A stretch of 64,000 nt of DNA from Micrasema longulum (Eukaryota; Arthropoda; Insecta; Trichoptera; Brachycentridae), in contig JAGVSM010001673.1 in NCBI GenBank assembly GCA_022494885.1, forward strand, positions 45,190 through 109,189, read 5' to 3'. How positions within the stretch are numbered: the stretch's first letter is position 1; the number at the start of each line of letters is the position of its first letter. A program made the position numbers and the translations under genes. The notes below the pieces were generated by a model. It searched no databases, was not told the DNA's origin, and was given only the letters and a program-made list of their open reading frames with translations. Shown here in pieces: positions 21,711 through 32,300 of this stretch.

Positions 21711-21854
21711 TAAATTTAGATTCAAACAAAATCAAATATACAAAATAACAGTATCATTGAAATCAACAAAATAAAATTATCATTGAAATCAATAGAAAAA
21801 GAATATATGTATATAAAAACAAAATTGAAATGATAATTTAGATATGGTTTTTTA

Positions 21855-21960
21855 ATGTTACACAGTGTGTAAAGTAGCTATTTAAACCGGCTAATGACAG
21901 GTCATATGCCCTGTAAATGTCTAGGCTTCTATATTTCTCTATGTTATATATATATTTCTA
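21855..21960. mobile_element. FB fragment
   Basis: TGTTACACAGTGTGTAAAGT, GCTAATGACAGGTCATATGC and TAAATGTCTAGGCTTC: one arm, inverted relative to 9026; both ends lost. Confidence 0.6.
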
Positions 21961-22288
21961 AAGGTAATATTTTTAATCACTTTATTATCTATATGTCTTT
22001 TATTAATTGCAATAAGTAAACATATAGTTACATATAGTAGAATATCTGCAGTGATAAAGTTACGTACGGATTTCCACTGCTTCGGCAAGTCCACCGGATA
22101 CTGAAATAGACGTGTGTAGTAGACTTTATTTTCAACTTCAACTGGTGTAGTCTGTTGTTAAAACTGCCTAAAAACTCTGAGGCAAATGTAAAAAAAAAAA
22201 AAAAAATTGCCCATTAATAAATCATCGTTCATGTTTTATTAATACTTTTTTGAGAATATCAACAATTTTTTTTAATAAAAGATTTATT

Positions 22289-22471
22289 AACAAATTACAA
22301 CAGGGATGGAGAACACCTTAAATACGGGAATATGGACGTTAAGGCATTTACAGGGCTTATGATCTGTCATTGGCTGGTTTAAGTGGCCACTTTACTCACT
22401 GTGTAACATTCACCCGAGGGGGTGAAATCCAGTCTTTTGTCTATGAACGTTTGGACAAACTCAAATATTGT
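22289..22471 (-). mobile_element. FB element with intact outer ends and target duplication
   Basis: Starts AACAAATTACAACAGGGATG and ends GGACAAACTCAAATATTGT. It is flanked by AATAAAAGATTTATT (22274-22288) and AATAAAAGCCTTATT (22472-22486), a 15-base direct repeat with two mismatches. Most of the second arm and the centre are deleted. Confidence 0.75.
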
Positions 22472-22582
22472 AATAAAAGCCTTATTAATGAAATATGTAC
22501 ACAGCATACACATGTCTAATTAATGTTTTCTCTAAGTTAATGTTTTCTCTAAGCTATTGTTGTTTCTCTAATTTTTCAGTAA

Positions 22583-23435
22583 GATGCTTGTTGTATGCTG
22601 ATGATGCAGTTCTGTTAGCAAGCAGCAAGGATGATTTGCAACAGATAGTCTCTAGAATGTATGCTGTATGCCGGAAGAGTGAATTGGCGATGAACGAAAG
22701 TGATGGCATTTGAAAGGGATAGTGAGGTTACTGACTGCATAATAAATGTAAACAACGAACGTCTCGAACAAGTAGAAGAATTTGTGTATCTGGAAAGTAC
22801 GTTTTCAAGTACGTTCAAGAGATGGAAGCGTAGAAAAAGATGTTGAAAGGAGAGTGAATGCGGGCAACAAAATGAACGGAGCACTAAGCATAGTAATAGC
22901 TAATAAAAAATGTCAATCGAAGCTAAACTGGCAGTGCACAGCGGAGCTTTAGTCTCAACACTTATGTTTGAAAGTGAAGCATGGAACTGGCAGAGGAAGG
23001 ATGAAAACCGAGTGAATGCGGTTGAAATGCTATCTCTTAGATTATTGTGTGGGAAATCAATGGATGACAGGGTAACGAATGATGAAATCAGGCGAGAGTG
23101 TGAACCTGAGTCAAGTATGATTAATAAGATTAAGAAGTGGTCTCTGAGATGGTTTGGTCACGTAGAACGAATGGATGGTGAAAGAAAGTAAAGTAAAAGA
23201 AGTATATATGGCGAAAATGATCGGTAACGTAAGACGAGGATGACCAAGGAAGACGTGGCATGATCAGATAAACCAAAATCTTAAGTCTGGTCATGTCAAA
23301 AGCAGACAGAACCGAAGGGCATGTATGACAAGATGTATGAATGTGGAAGAAGCTAGAAATGGATGCCAGGATAGACGTGTGTGGCGGTCCATTCTCTCTG
23401 CCTACACCTACGGGAAAATGGTGTGATGGTAGTAG
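22583..23435 (+). mobile_element. LINE L, longest copy (RT palm to 3' end)
   Basis: Begins inside the reverse transcriptase at CLLYADDAVLLASSKDD, with the catalytic YADD motif intact. It continues LQQIVSRMYAVCRKSELAMN. After frameshifts come RVNAGNKMNGALS, EAKLAVHSGALVSTLMF, NAVEMLSLRLLCGKSM, DEIRRECEPESSMINKI and RWFGHVERMDGERK, then the tail region (MTRCMNVEEA, DRRVWRSILSAY). It ends TGATGGTAGTAGTAA. The endonuclease and N-terminal RT parts are missing, as in a 5'-truncated insertion. The clade is not assigned with confidence. Confidence 0.85.
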
Positions 23436-23454
23436 TAATTATTTTTCTTTTTCT

Positions 23455-23632
23455 GGATCCAATAGTGCATAGGAGACTGCATTGGTACACCAACCGCAAT
23501 GTATATGAAGGTTAGATGTTCAGTTGTTTGCCTCAAGAACTATGAAATATTTTAGTGAAAAAATACATTGTCGATAAACCATGTTGGGAATCGAACCAAT
23601 GCATTGAGTTACAGTGTCTGCATTAGTAAAAA
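23455..23632 (-). mobile_element. SINE C, diverged copy
   Basis: Minus-strand order: head remnant (GGTTCGATTCCCAACATGG), body (TTTCACTAAAATATTTCATA), distal end (GGTGTACCAATGCAGTCTCC). The A-box part is degraded. Confidence 0.6.
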
Positions 23633-23864
23633 GTAACATTAAAAATGTACATAAGTTAACATAATATGTGAATTATTTACTGTTTCTTATTGTGGAAATT
23701 AGTTAACAAGATAAGCGCCGTAAAAACTCAAGAAGATGGTTATCTGCTTTTTAACATCTAAAACTTTAACACCAATTTGTACCGTCAAGCTTTAAATATT
23801 CAAGAACCACTAAACAAGTTTATTTCCGTTAAATAAAAAGTCTAAGCGATTAGTCTTTCTCGAC

Positions 23865-24010
23865 TACTCCCCTGAGAAGTCCGAAACAGAGTGGACCAGT
23901 GGGCTGGGCAAGAGAGTGAGGCGTCGAGACGCAGGCTGCGTGTTTCGTTATACGCGCCGCGACGCCGGTACTCGGCACTAACCGGAAACTAATCTGAAAA
24001 TTACATAAAC
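23865..24010. promoter_or_regulatory. CpG-rich island-like patch
   Basis: About 140 bases with many CpGs (for example TATACGCGCCGCGACGCCGG) in AT-rich surroundings. One forward frame is open for roughly 50 codons and strongly basic (GKRVRRRDAGCVFRYTRRD). It resembles no family I know. It could be a promoter or first-exon region, a transposon end, or a short non-host-like insert. Confidence 0.25.
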
Positions 24011-24850
24011 TTCCTGAAAAAAGATCCTGAAAATAAGATCAAGACGCACTATTTGAAAAAAACTAATTTTCAACCAGTTTCCGCGGTGCGTCGTTGAAAA
24101 CATACTTTAAGTTAACGAAAAAATATGATGATTTTTTACGTTTAAAGAACGCTCTATTCTTAAATAAAGCGGTTACTTTAAAAGACTGTGCTAAATTGTA
24201 CTGATTTATTTTGTTCAAAAGTTATCAAGTTTTGTAGCGGTAAATCTGAATTAAGGGAGCGTATTTCTCAGTTAGGTAAGTTGGTTTGAGTTTTATATTT
24301 TTGAAGTAAATTGTAGTGTTGTAAGGATAAAATTATGATATTTTACTGGTAGCGTAATTTGAGGTGTATAAATCTCTTTAAAAAGGGTCTTGTATTACTG
24401 CAAAGTACTCCTGAGACACAAGGAAAACATTTTCATTTCTTTCATTCCTATTGCCTGACAACCCATTTTTTTCAATGCAGTAAATCACATGTGTTTAGTA
24501 TTTTATCATCCTCATGTGTGGTTAAAGGGGTTTAAAAAAATAATTGTTGAGTTAGTAAATTCTTCATTGACTCTGTAAATATAATTAATTTAAGCTTTCA
24601 CGTGTCTTGCAGGACACCAGTTGGCGGGTTCAAACTATGTACTAGGTTAAACCCAAACTGTATCCCGTCTATGTAATCCATAGCGTGAAAACACTTAAAT
24701 TAATGATATGATATGAATTACAAAAGTTTTCAAATATTACTATCATGTGTTTTTCTTAAAATAAAACAAGATATTGATTTGAAATCAATTACTTAAAATA
24801 AAACAATCGCCTACAGGTTTATTAAAAGTGAAGATGACTTTAATACAATA

Positions 24851-25005
24851 GTTTAGATAAAATTATCAATAAAACTTCATGGTTTAGTTTTACCTTTATT
24901 TCATTTATCCTGAAGATGCCTTAGGCGAAAACGCTCGTTGGTCAAATTCAATAAAAGTGAATCAAAACCAAGAAGTTTTATTGAAAATTTTATCTAAATC
25001 ATTCA
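24851..25005 (+). repeat. Palindrome enclosing a hammerhead-like motif
   Basis: TTTAGATAAAATTATCAATA with AAACTTCATGGTTTAG (24853-24890) is the inverse of CAAAACCAAGAAGTTTTATT with GAAAATTTTATCTAAA (24964-25000). In the loop, CTGAAGATGCCTTAGGC (24910-24926) is followed by GAAAACGCTCGTT. GCC-UUA-GGC is a perfect helix II, GAAA follows at once, and ACG-CU-CGU makes a minimal helix III. This is close to Penelope-type hammerhead sequences. Confidence 0.55.
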
Positions 25006-25009
25006 CCGT

Positions 25010-26380
25010 AGAGTTTTATCGAGTAACATGTACAAAAAAACATTAATTTATCATAATATACTATAAAATGCTTGATCAGAACAGTGGTTTTCCAGTTTTC
25101 CAGCATTCGTTTTCTAACTAATCCAAATTACCGATACATTTTTCTTTCTTAAAATAAAAACTAATAGTGCTATTGTTTTTTATATTGTGAATAACATGTT
25201 AGCCATGTCAAAGCAAATATTTGTTAATAAACATGCGTTTTAAGGTTTAATTATTTTATTTGTTATAATTAATATAGGAACTACATAAAATATATTTTTT
25301 TTCAAAATTATTTTATGAGTCCTCTTCAACAGGGGAATTAGTTCTTAGGAGAACTAAAAAGTATTATTTATGTCATTCAAATTTTTATTTTTATTTCATC
25401 CATCCTAATTTGCTTTAGCTAGATTTTTATCTTATGAAACATTGTTTATTGTCGCTTATTTTTATTTCGTGTGGAAGCATATTAAGTAATTTTGCAGAAA
25501 AATAATTATTAGATCCTTGTCCAAATGTAAGGCAAAACAGAGATATTGACAATGATGTTATTTCTTACTCTTGTTATATATTCATGTTTCTGAGCAGGGG
25601 GATGATTATCCATCTCTAAATCTGTCGAGTAGCATAATTTTAGCGTTTATTAGGCATATCAAAGGCTTTTTTAAAAAAAGTCGCATTTTACATATTTATT
25701 TTCAGAGACTCCATAATCCATTAGAACATTTAACAATAATATAGATTACTGTATTTTGGACCCAAATTATAGTGGGAAGTTAATGATGTTACCTTTTATT
25801 GTATGGACAAATGTATTATTTGTAGAAAGTAAAATCGAATATGTACATTTGTTTGAAGATTCAAAGTATCATCGTCGGTAACCTATAGTTAAACACTTTA
25901 TTTTTGTCTACTTATATACATATATTCGCATCGAAAATTTGGTTGTAGCTAATAGACAATTGAAGATAACTCAATAAACTTCTCATTGTAATCGGGAGCC
26001 AGGGCCCTGATTAATCCAATTTTCGATCCGAAAATGAGTATATTTACATTAATATTTTAAGCGTTTCCGTCGGTATCCTGGCATGTTTATCAAACAGTTT
26101 GAAATGAATATTTTTCATTCAGAAAATTTGATTTGACTTAACAGGTAATTGAAGATAACTCTGTTAACTTCCTATGGTAATATCGGCCCAGCAGCTAAAT
26201 CACAGTGGCCGCACTTGTCAGTAATTACCTACGCGATATTTTTCTTTATCGACAAGTGTTGGTTAAGGACTTTTATTAGACGTGATAAACATCGCTATAA
26301 ACAACTGTGATTGATTCACTGCTTAAATTAGTTTCCGTCTAACATTGCATGTCCTACGTCCACGTCTCGTATTTCCCAAA
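25010..26380. other. AT-rich stretch, no gene seen
   Basis: No coding signal or shared repeat. Two weakly similar blocks (AATTGAAGATAACTCAATAA near 25960 and AATTGAAGATAACTCTGTTA near 26148) suggest an old local duplication of about 190-base period. Confidence 0.4.
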
Positions 26381-26395
26381 ACAAGATTAATTATT

Positions 26396-26865
26396 AACAT
26401 ATTACAACAGAGATGAAGAACATTTAAGAGAAGGTAATATAGAAGTCTAGGCATTTACAGGGCTTATGACGTGTCATTGGCTGGTTTAAGTGGTCACTTT
26501 ACACACTGTGTAACATTCACCATTCTGCCAACATCTATATTCCCTCAATTCTTTCATCTGTTGATGTTTGTGAAGTTCAAGAGCAGAAACCTTTATTTAT
26601 ATTAACTTCACAAACATCAACAGATTAAAGAATTAAAGAATAATAGATGTTTAAATATGGGCAGAATGGTGAATGTTACACAGTGTGTAAAGTGGCCACT
26701 TAAACCAGCCAATGACAGGTCATAAGCCCTGTAGATGCCTGGACTTCTATATTACCTTCTCTTAAATGTTCTTCATCTCTGTTGTAATATGTTAATGTTA
26801 ACAGCTCCCCAGGGAGTTGAATCCAGTCCTTGTCTACAAAAATTTGGACAAACTCAAAATATTGT
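26396..26865 (-). mobile_element. FB fold-back element, near-complete hairpin with target duplication
   Basis: A 470-bp element made of two arms of about 200 bases that are nearly perfect inverted repeats meeting near 26600. Left end AACATATTACAACAGAGATG; right end GGACAAACTCAAAATATTGT. The flanks are AGATTAATTATT at 26384-26395 and again at 26866-26877, a perfect 12-bp direct repeat. The right arm carries an extra 65-base outer segment that the left lacks, so the ends are asymmetric. No ORF. Confidence 0.85.
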
Positions 26866-26879
26866 AGATTAATTATTGA

Positions 26880-27735
26880 TAAATATTATGTTTTGCCACC
26901 ATGAAATTATGAAATTGTGTTAGAGGTTTTTATTCATTTTTTAATTCATCGAACTGAACTATTTTGATTCACCAGAAACTGTTATTTGCTTGAACAACTT
27001 ACATAAGAGAAAACTGGTATGTGGAAATAAAATTTATATTTCATTATTACATACGCTTCGTTTTATTTCCGTCATTTGAAGTGAATTTATTACGTTGGCG
27101 AATATTTTAAAACTCTAATTGAATTTTTCCACATCAATTAATTTATGTATACCCACGTGATTTTCTGTAACATTTATCAATCAAAATGATTTATGTATCA
27201 AAATAAAATTTCCGTGTTTATGGATTTATTTTTGCCTCAATGTAAAAGTCTATACAATTTCGTATACCCAACAATTTCGCGATATTATCTATAGTTAAAA
27301 GAAATCTGGAAAACGGATGCAAGAAAGAAACCGTATTGTTTTTGAGAAGTGTTAAAAAATACCACTGATTTATTTTGCTGCCCTTGTATAATTTTTGATA
27401 ATACATTTAGTCCATGATCAAAAGAATACAAATATTTATTCGATAAAAATATCCTAGACAATATTTAATACGAATCTGTTCTGGTTGATTTTACGTTTGT
27501 TTAAAGGGGTAGTATTTTACAGCAAAATTATTTCATAGTTCTTGACGAATAGATAATTGATTATGAATGTATGTGTCAAAATGTCAAGATTCATGTGATT
27601 TGCAAAGCTAAGATGAGCATTCTCGACAAAATAAAGTAAGGGATGCTGCGTTAGTTTGGAAATGTATAGCAAATGGACAGCAAAAAACAACTAAAAAGAT
27701 TATATATTGATGGATATCGAAAAAAAGAAAGACGA
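26880..27735. other. AT-rich stretch, no gene seen
   Basis: No supported feature. Confidence 0.5.
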
Positions 27736-27739
27736 AATA

Positions 27740-27915
27740 AAATGGCGTCATTAAATCCAACAAATACTTGAAGATGGACGTATCAACAGTCGGAATAATC
27801 GGCGTGCGTGCATGAGAAAACGTGAATGTGAACGAAGCGAGGTATGTATGCAAATATAGAGTGGCTCGAAGTTATATTCTTGCGTAAAATTCGAAGTTAT
27901 ATAAAATAGCGTGAT
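27740..27915 (+). mobile_element. LINE L-related 3' fragment
   Basis: ACAAATACTTGAAGATGGAC, AATAATCGGCG and GTGCGTGCATGAGAAAACGT match 50645-50720 and the minus strand of 54540-54600. They correspond to the RNRRACMTRCMNV part of LINE L. Near the end CGAAGTTATAT is duplicated (27869 and 27891). A divergent subfamily. Confidence 0.55.
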
Positions 27916-28279
27916 GGTTTGTTTGTTTGGGTTTTACATTTCTTACGAAGTCAAACCACTAGATACTTTCCCTCAGTCATCTTTTTTCAAAATCCATCGT
28001 GTAGAAACAAATGTAGCAAATATCCTATCTTGCAACAGTTGGACGGTATAAAATATATTTTTTTTACTTTGATTCCCTCATATATAGGAATGAATGCGTG
28101 ATGCAAATAACACGTAGATTAAAGAAACTTATATGTGAATTTAGAAAAAAAACGACATCATAAACCCAGCGGCGGCCAAAGTTATATACTTTGCATTGTG
28201 CCATTCACAAATTAAATATGTGATTATAGGGAACAGCAATCAAGATAGCATTCCATCTAATGAATATTGCACTTCTAAA

Positions 28280-28560
28280 AGTCCCCATGAAAGTTCCTAT
28301 CCGTATACCAACAAAAGAAGTATTAACAAGGTTCAACGTAATGAGAATCAGAAAATCCTTTTAAAAAGCACTCTGTTCGGATCCTAAAAGATAAAACAAA
28401 GCATTCTTATACGAAAGTTAAAACAAGGTCTTCGGGTAAAGAAATATTCAAAATACCTAAATTCCTGGTGGTGTACGGACAGCAAAGTCTCATATTCATA
28501 GAACCAAGAGTCTTCAACGGCTTGCCGCAGAAGCTCCGGGAATAAAAAAAAAAATGAAAA
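28280..28560 (+). mobile_element. LINE 3' end remnant, other lineage
   Basis: One frame reads IFKIPKFLVVYGQQSLIF, then EPRVFNGLPQKLRE and a stop followed by an A run. QQSL-X-N-LP-X-LRE is the usual C-terminus of jockey/CR1-like ORF2 proteins. The upstream border is unclear. Confidence 0.45.
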
Positions 28561-28839
28561 AATAGATGGATTATGGATCTATTGGAGCAATTAGAAAAAA
28601 GAAAAACATAATTAATAATAAAGTGTGTTGAATACCCACTGATTCAACCGAAAAAAAGAGAAATTCCTACCTCGATACAGTGCTACCTAGTGAGGCAGGA
28701 AATAGGGAAATAAAATGTTTGATTTGTGAAATGAAATAAAATAAAAATTTGATCCCAATCAGTTAAGAATTAACTTCCCCCTTTTTCTCAATCCAACTAA
28801 GTTCACATCATAGTATGTACTTCTAGATTAATATGTTCT

Positions 28840-28990
28840 TTCAGCAAAATGCCATGGCTACCAAGTTACGGAGAGATCCTTCAAGCAGCTTTTCTAGTTC
28901 GGCAATGGGAATTTTTATTTTGTATGTGGGCACCGCCAAGGAGACTTAAGTCCTCAGATGGCGGTGTGCGATATGTGGTGGGCAAACAGT
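28840..28990 (-). repeat. Repeat S, copy 2
   Basis: Reverse complement matches 16915-17090 (see there). A 117-codon forward ORF across it (MPWLPSYGEILQAAF) is antisense to the shared sequence and is not considered a gene. Confidence 0.45.
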
Positions 28991-29454
28991 ATAGGTATTA
29001 TCAAAACTCAATAGCTTGCTGTTTTGGTACTAGTAAAGTTTCACGATTCGTATCCTTAAAAAGGGTTAGGTGCTTTACAAGCGTTATAAACATTTTATTA
29101 TATTTTTTCTCAATTATTATTTTTTTAAAGCTTGAATTCGCAGTTTTTATAACAAGAGAATTTCGTTTAATAAAGTCAAGGGCTTTAGACGTTTCAGAAT
29201 AATTAAACAAATTAGTGTTGAGGCATTTGAGTTCAAATTATCTGAAACTTGCTAATGCGTTCTGATGGCTTGAAATTTGAATTAGAAATTTATTAATTTA
29301 CATAACACGAAAAAACTATCACAAAATGTCTTGGTAATAAAAACTTACCACCTAGAAAATAGTTTTGTATTTAATAATGAAAAGTAATTGTATAAATAAG
29401 TGCACTTTGAAATAAAAGATAAAAAAATATATTATGATTTAAAAATTCAAATTC

Positions 29455-29735
29455 TTTGCAACAGAGAAGGAAATCATTTTTAAGAAAGGAATATGGAAGC
29501 CTGGGCATTTAAAGGGCTTATGACCTGCCATTGGCTGCTTTATATGATCACTTTAAAATATATTTGTGTAACATTTCTGACTATGTTCACCTAACAACAT
29601 TTCCTCAATTCTTCCATCTGTTGACTTTTATGAAATAAAAATCTAAGATTTATAGAGCTGATTATTAATAACTCCCTGGAAAGTGAAATCCAGCTTTGTC
29701 TTCAAACATTTAGACATACTTAAAATTTTATCGAA
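29455..29735 (-). mobile_element. FB element, diverged
   Basis: TTGCAACAGAGAAGG, GGGCATTTAAAGGGCTTATG and TCTTCCATCTGTTGAC. After a deletion it shows TAACTCCCTGGAAAGTGAAA and the outer end region ACATTTAGACATACTTAAAA. Confidence 0.65.
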
Positions 29736-29959
29736 AAACGATACCTAACATTTTTGAATACAAAAATTATCCGTTTATTTATTTTATTGAATTCAACAAA
29801 AATAAACAACATGAAGTTAATGTTGTGCACACGTTTAGAAACATACTTTTATACCTAAGGGTATCGTGGTGTAGTGAAGGGTGCATTTGTTTAACATGCT
29901 CTTAACACTTCTTGGTTTTAGGTTTTTTTCCGGACAGGAAAACGGATATCTCTCAGAGT

Positions 29960-30080
29960 AATAACGCGCTACCGCTTGAAGAGCCACCCATGCGCACCAT
30001 TATCGATATAGGATTATCAATTACGAAGTTGGCTGCAGTTCACAGCAAAACAATGGGCCTCCCTCAGGTCTAAAATTGCC
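29960..30080 (+). repeat. Repeat E, short copy
   Basis: ATCAATTACGAAGTTGGCTG and CAGTTCACAGCAAAACAATG match the other E copies. The homologous frame reads INYEVGCSSQQNNGP before decaying. Upstream (29950-30000) AGAGTAATAACGCGCT is also shared with the 46-kb copy. Confidence 0.5.
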
Positions 30081-30084
30081 GAAT

Positions 30085-30500
30085 AGATGTTAATTTGCAC
30101 TGTAATTACTTTAAAATACACATATGTATTTATTACCTTCAAAGGTAGAAATTTTAACAACGTCTTTAACGTAAGCCTTGTATTTTTTTAAAAATCAATG
30201 CCTATATTCCATATCAAAATGAAGTTTATATGATGTTTATATTGTATTATAATATTATGTACCTAGCGGCTTTAAACCTTTCAACTTTCTTTACGTAACA
30301 TATGCTTGTATTTTACTTGTTTTTCTTATTTTTTATTTTAAATATCTTCTCGTTTTTGCTGCTTCTATATATTTTTCTACGCCACCTGTATTTTTAAACA
30401 GTGTTTTATTTTTAATTCTTTATATTGTATTTTTAAAATTTAACATTGTTTATATACTCGTGTTTGACATTTGTTATTACATTTTTTTTTCATTTTTTTT
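30085..30500. other. AT-rich stretch, no gene seen
   Basis: T-rich DNA without coding signal. Confidence 0.5.
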
Positions 30501-30504
30501 TTTC

Positions 30505-30546
30505 ATTTTCGTTTTCGTCTTGACCACTACACCACGGAGGCCGCCA
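30505..30546 (-). mobile_element. SINE A head fragment
   Basis: Minus strand reads TTGGCGGCCTCCGTGGTGTA, then GTGGTCAAGACG, identical in type to the SINE A head at 36246-36447. The rest of the element is absent. Confidence 0.6.
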
Positions 30547-30740
30547 ATAAACTTCTTATAATTCTTTTTTTATATTTTTTAAAATAATGAAATTTCCACG
30601 ATATTTATGAGCAAAGCCAAGCACATTTAAGAAAGCGTCCGTAACACGTCTATTGTCAAACCAAACAAAAATGGCCACCAGCAAAGTAAAGTTGTCGTTA
30701 ACCATAAATTTGCAACGCTTTTTTTCTATGCACTAGAACG

Positions 30741-30890
30741 AAATGGCATATCTATAAGCGGGCAGCGCGTTATTACTCTGAAATATTTCTACACTCTGAT
30801 ATTTATTTCATAGTCCCTGGACGTTCGTAGAACCTAAAGCGTAAAATTGATTATCTTACTTTCGTTTAACGAGTGAACGAGATATGTTGC
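30741..30890 (+). mobile_element. SINE C body fragment
   Basis: GGGCAGCGCGTTATTACTCT, ATTTCATAGTCCCTGGACG and CCTAAAGCGTAAAATTGATT follow the SINE C order. The B box is deleted and the distal end is lost before the hairpin array. Confidence 0.55.
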
Positions 30891-30902
30891 TATTTGTATA
30901 TT

Positions 30903-31018
30903 AAAGAAGTACCATTAGGAATTAATATTCCTAATGGTACTTCTTTACCATTAGGAATTAATATTCCTAATGGTACTTCTTTACCATTAGGAAGTAATAT
31001 TCCTAATGGTACTTCTTT
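30903..31018. repeat. Three tandem copies of a perfect hairpin
   Basis: The unit ACCATTAGGAAT-TAAT-ATTCCTAATGGT plus ACTTCTTT (36 bases) occurs three times. The first copy is preceded by AAAGAAGT, making a perfect 20-bp stem (30903-30922 with 30927-30946) and a 4-base loop. The second copy is identical; the third differs by one base (AAG for AAT in the left arm). Confidence 0.95.
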
Positions 31019-31288
31019 TTACCTAATGGTGCGGATAACGAAACATTAGTATATTCTTATATATAACTAACGGACCCGACAGACGTTGTTCTGCCCGCAC
31101 GTTTACTTGCCAGTAAAAAGGGTTATTTTTTCGTTTTATCTCCTCATGGATTGACTAAGAGTCTTTATCGTGCTCAAATCAAAACCGTGCAAAAATCATT
31201 TCTCTAGTGCTATAAAAAAAGGAGAAAATACTGGAATACGTGTTAATGAAGAAAAATCAAACCACGTTTTACCCTGAGCCCTCTAAAA

Positions 31289-31745
31289 TGATGACACGCA
31301 ACTCACGTTCAACGCCGATTTAGTCATTTTTTAACCGCCAGCCGGGGTTTGTCGCGAGCTTGACATTTAATTCGAAACCAAAAGAAATTAAACAAAAATG
31401 TCTGATTGTGTCGTGAAAGCGCGCAAAAACTATCCGGATTAAAGGAAAAGACTTTTCATTGATAAAAAGGTACCTAGACCTAGGTACTTGTTTATGATTG
31501 AATTCCAAAACATAAAATAATTCATTTTTAAAAATAGAATTATTTTTGCAAATGTTACACTCTGCTCTTCTCACCAACAGGGATGTACTTTATTTATGAT
31601 TGCGATTTTCAAAAATGTATTGAATGTTGGTTAATATTATTTAAGTACTACCAAAAATCCAGTTAAATGAAATAAATGGGAAGAAATTATAAGGAATTTA
31701 AGGAATGAATCTGATTGGGATCCATAGAAAGCGAATGTTGTTTGT
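31289..31745 (+). repeat. Repeat W, uninterrupted copy
   Basis: The longest W copy. It contains all blocks seen split in 3326-3900 and inverted in 11500-11960, ending in GATTGGGATCCATAGAAAGC. Several minus-strand stops show no coding role. Confidence 0.55.
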
Positions 31746-31862
31746 TAACTCTTGTGTACCTGTGATGTCACACTCGTCGACATGGGAGAGAAGACTTGAT
31801 ATATCTCTCTTATTTTTTGAACTGATGAACTCGTATTTTTTGTAATCTTCAAGCATCATTTA
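31746..31862 (+). repeat. Repeat X, copy 1
   Basis: GTTAACTCTTGTGTACCTG, GACTTGATATATCTCTCTT and TTTTTTGTAATCTTCAAG match 53068-53182 in order. It directly follows repeat W here, so W and X may be parts of one longer element. Confidence 0.5.
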
Positions 31863-31864
31863 TT

Positions 31865-32255
31865 TTTAACAGATAAGATTGAAAATTTTCTAAAAATATC
31901 TACGAACACGTCAACACGTGCCGAGCTAAAATCTACATTTCCCCGAAAAACGCACGTAAATCGGATTGGCCGTTTAGGAAAAGTTCAGTGACATCACCGG
32001 TACCGAAGAACAATATATATATATATATTTAGATATTACAAAAATTAAAAAAACTCATTGCACGTAAAATATACATCAAATAGCATTTAACAATGAAACG
32101 ACGGATATGAAAATGGGAGACAAAGTTTTTTTAAAATATATTGAGTCTCACTACTGACATTTCTTGGCAGAACTGTTTGTAATTACTTTATAATCTGTCA
32201 CACGGTTTTAAGTCTGGACCATTTTTAAAAAACAATTGTTCACTGTGACCTTGTT
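31865..32255. other. No gene seen
   Basis: AT-rich with a short ATATAT run near 32013-32027. Nothing else is supported. Confidence 0.4.
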
Positions 32256-32261
32256 TTATTA

Positions 32262-32300
32262 GAACGATGTCGGTCACGACGAAACCCAGTAATCGGAGAA
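32262..32300 (+). ncRNA. Hammerhead-like motif (repeat-derived)
   Basis: GAACGATGTCGGTCACGAC followed by GAAACCCAGTAATC. Helix II is perfect (GUCG-GUCA-CGAC) and is followed by GAAAC. The CUGA part is degenerate (AGAACGA). Opposite in orientation to the related copies at 10250 and 44222. It was probably carried by a retroelement and has likely lost activity. Confidence 0.4.

Noticed and set aside
27608..27853. 81-codon minus-strand ORF
   Set aside because: Antisense to the LINE L-related fragment at 27740-27915.
28849..29202. 117-codon forward ORF starting MPWLPSYGE
   Set aside because: Lies antisense over repeat S and continues into AT-rich DNA without motifs.
30903..31018. Three regularly spaced palindromes as a possible CRISPR array
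   Set aside because: Units are directly abutting without unique spacers, and the genome is eukaryotic in character.
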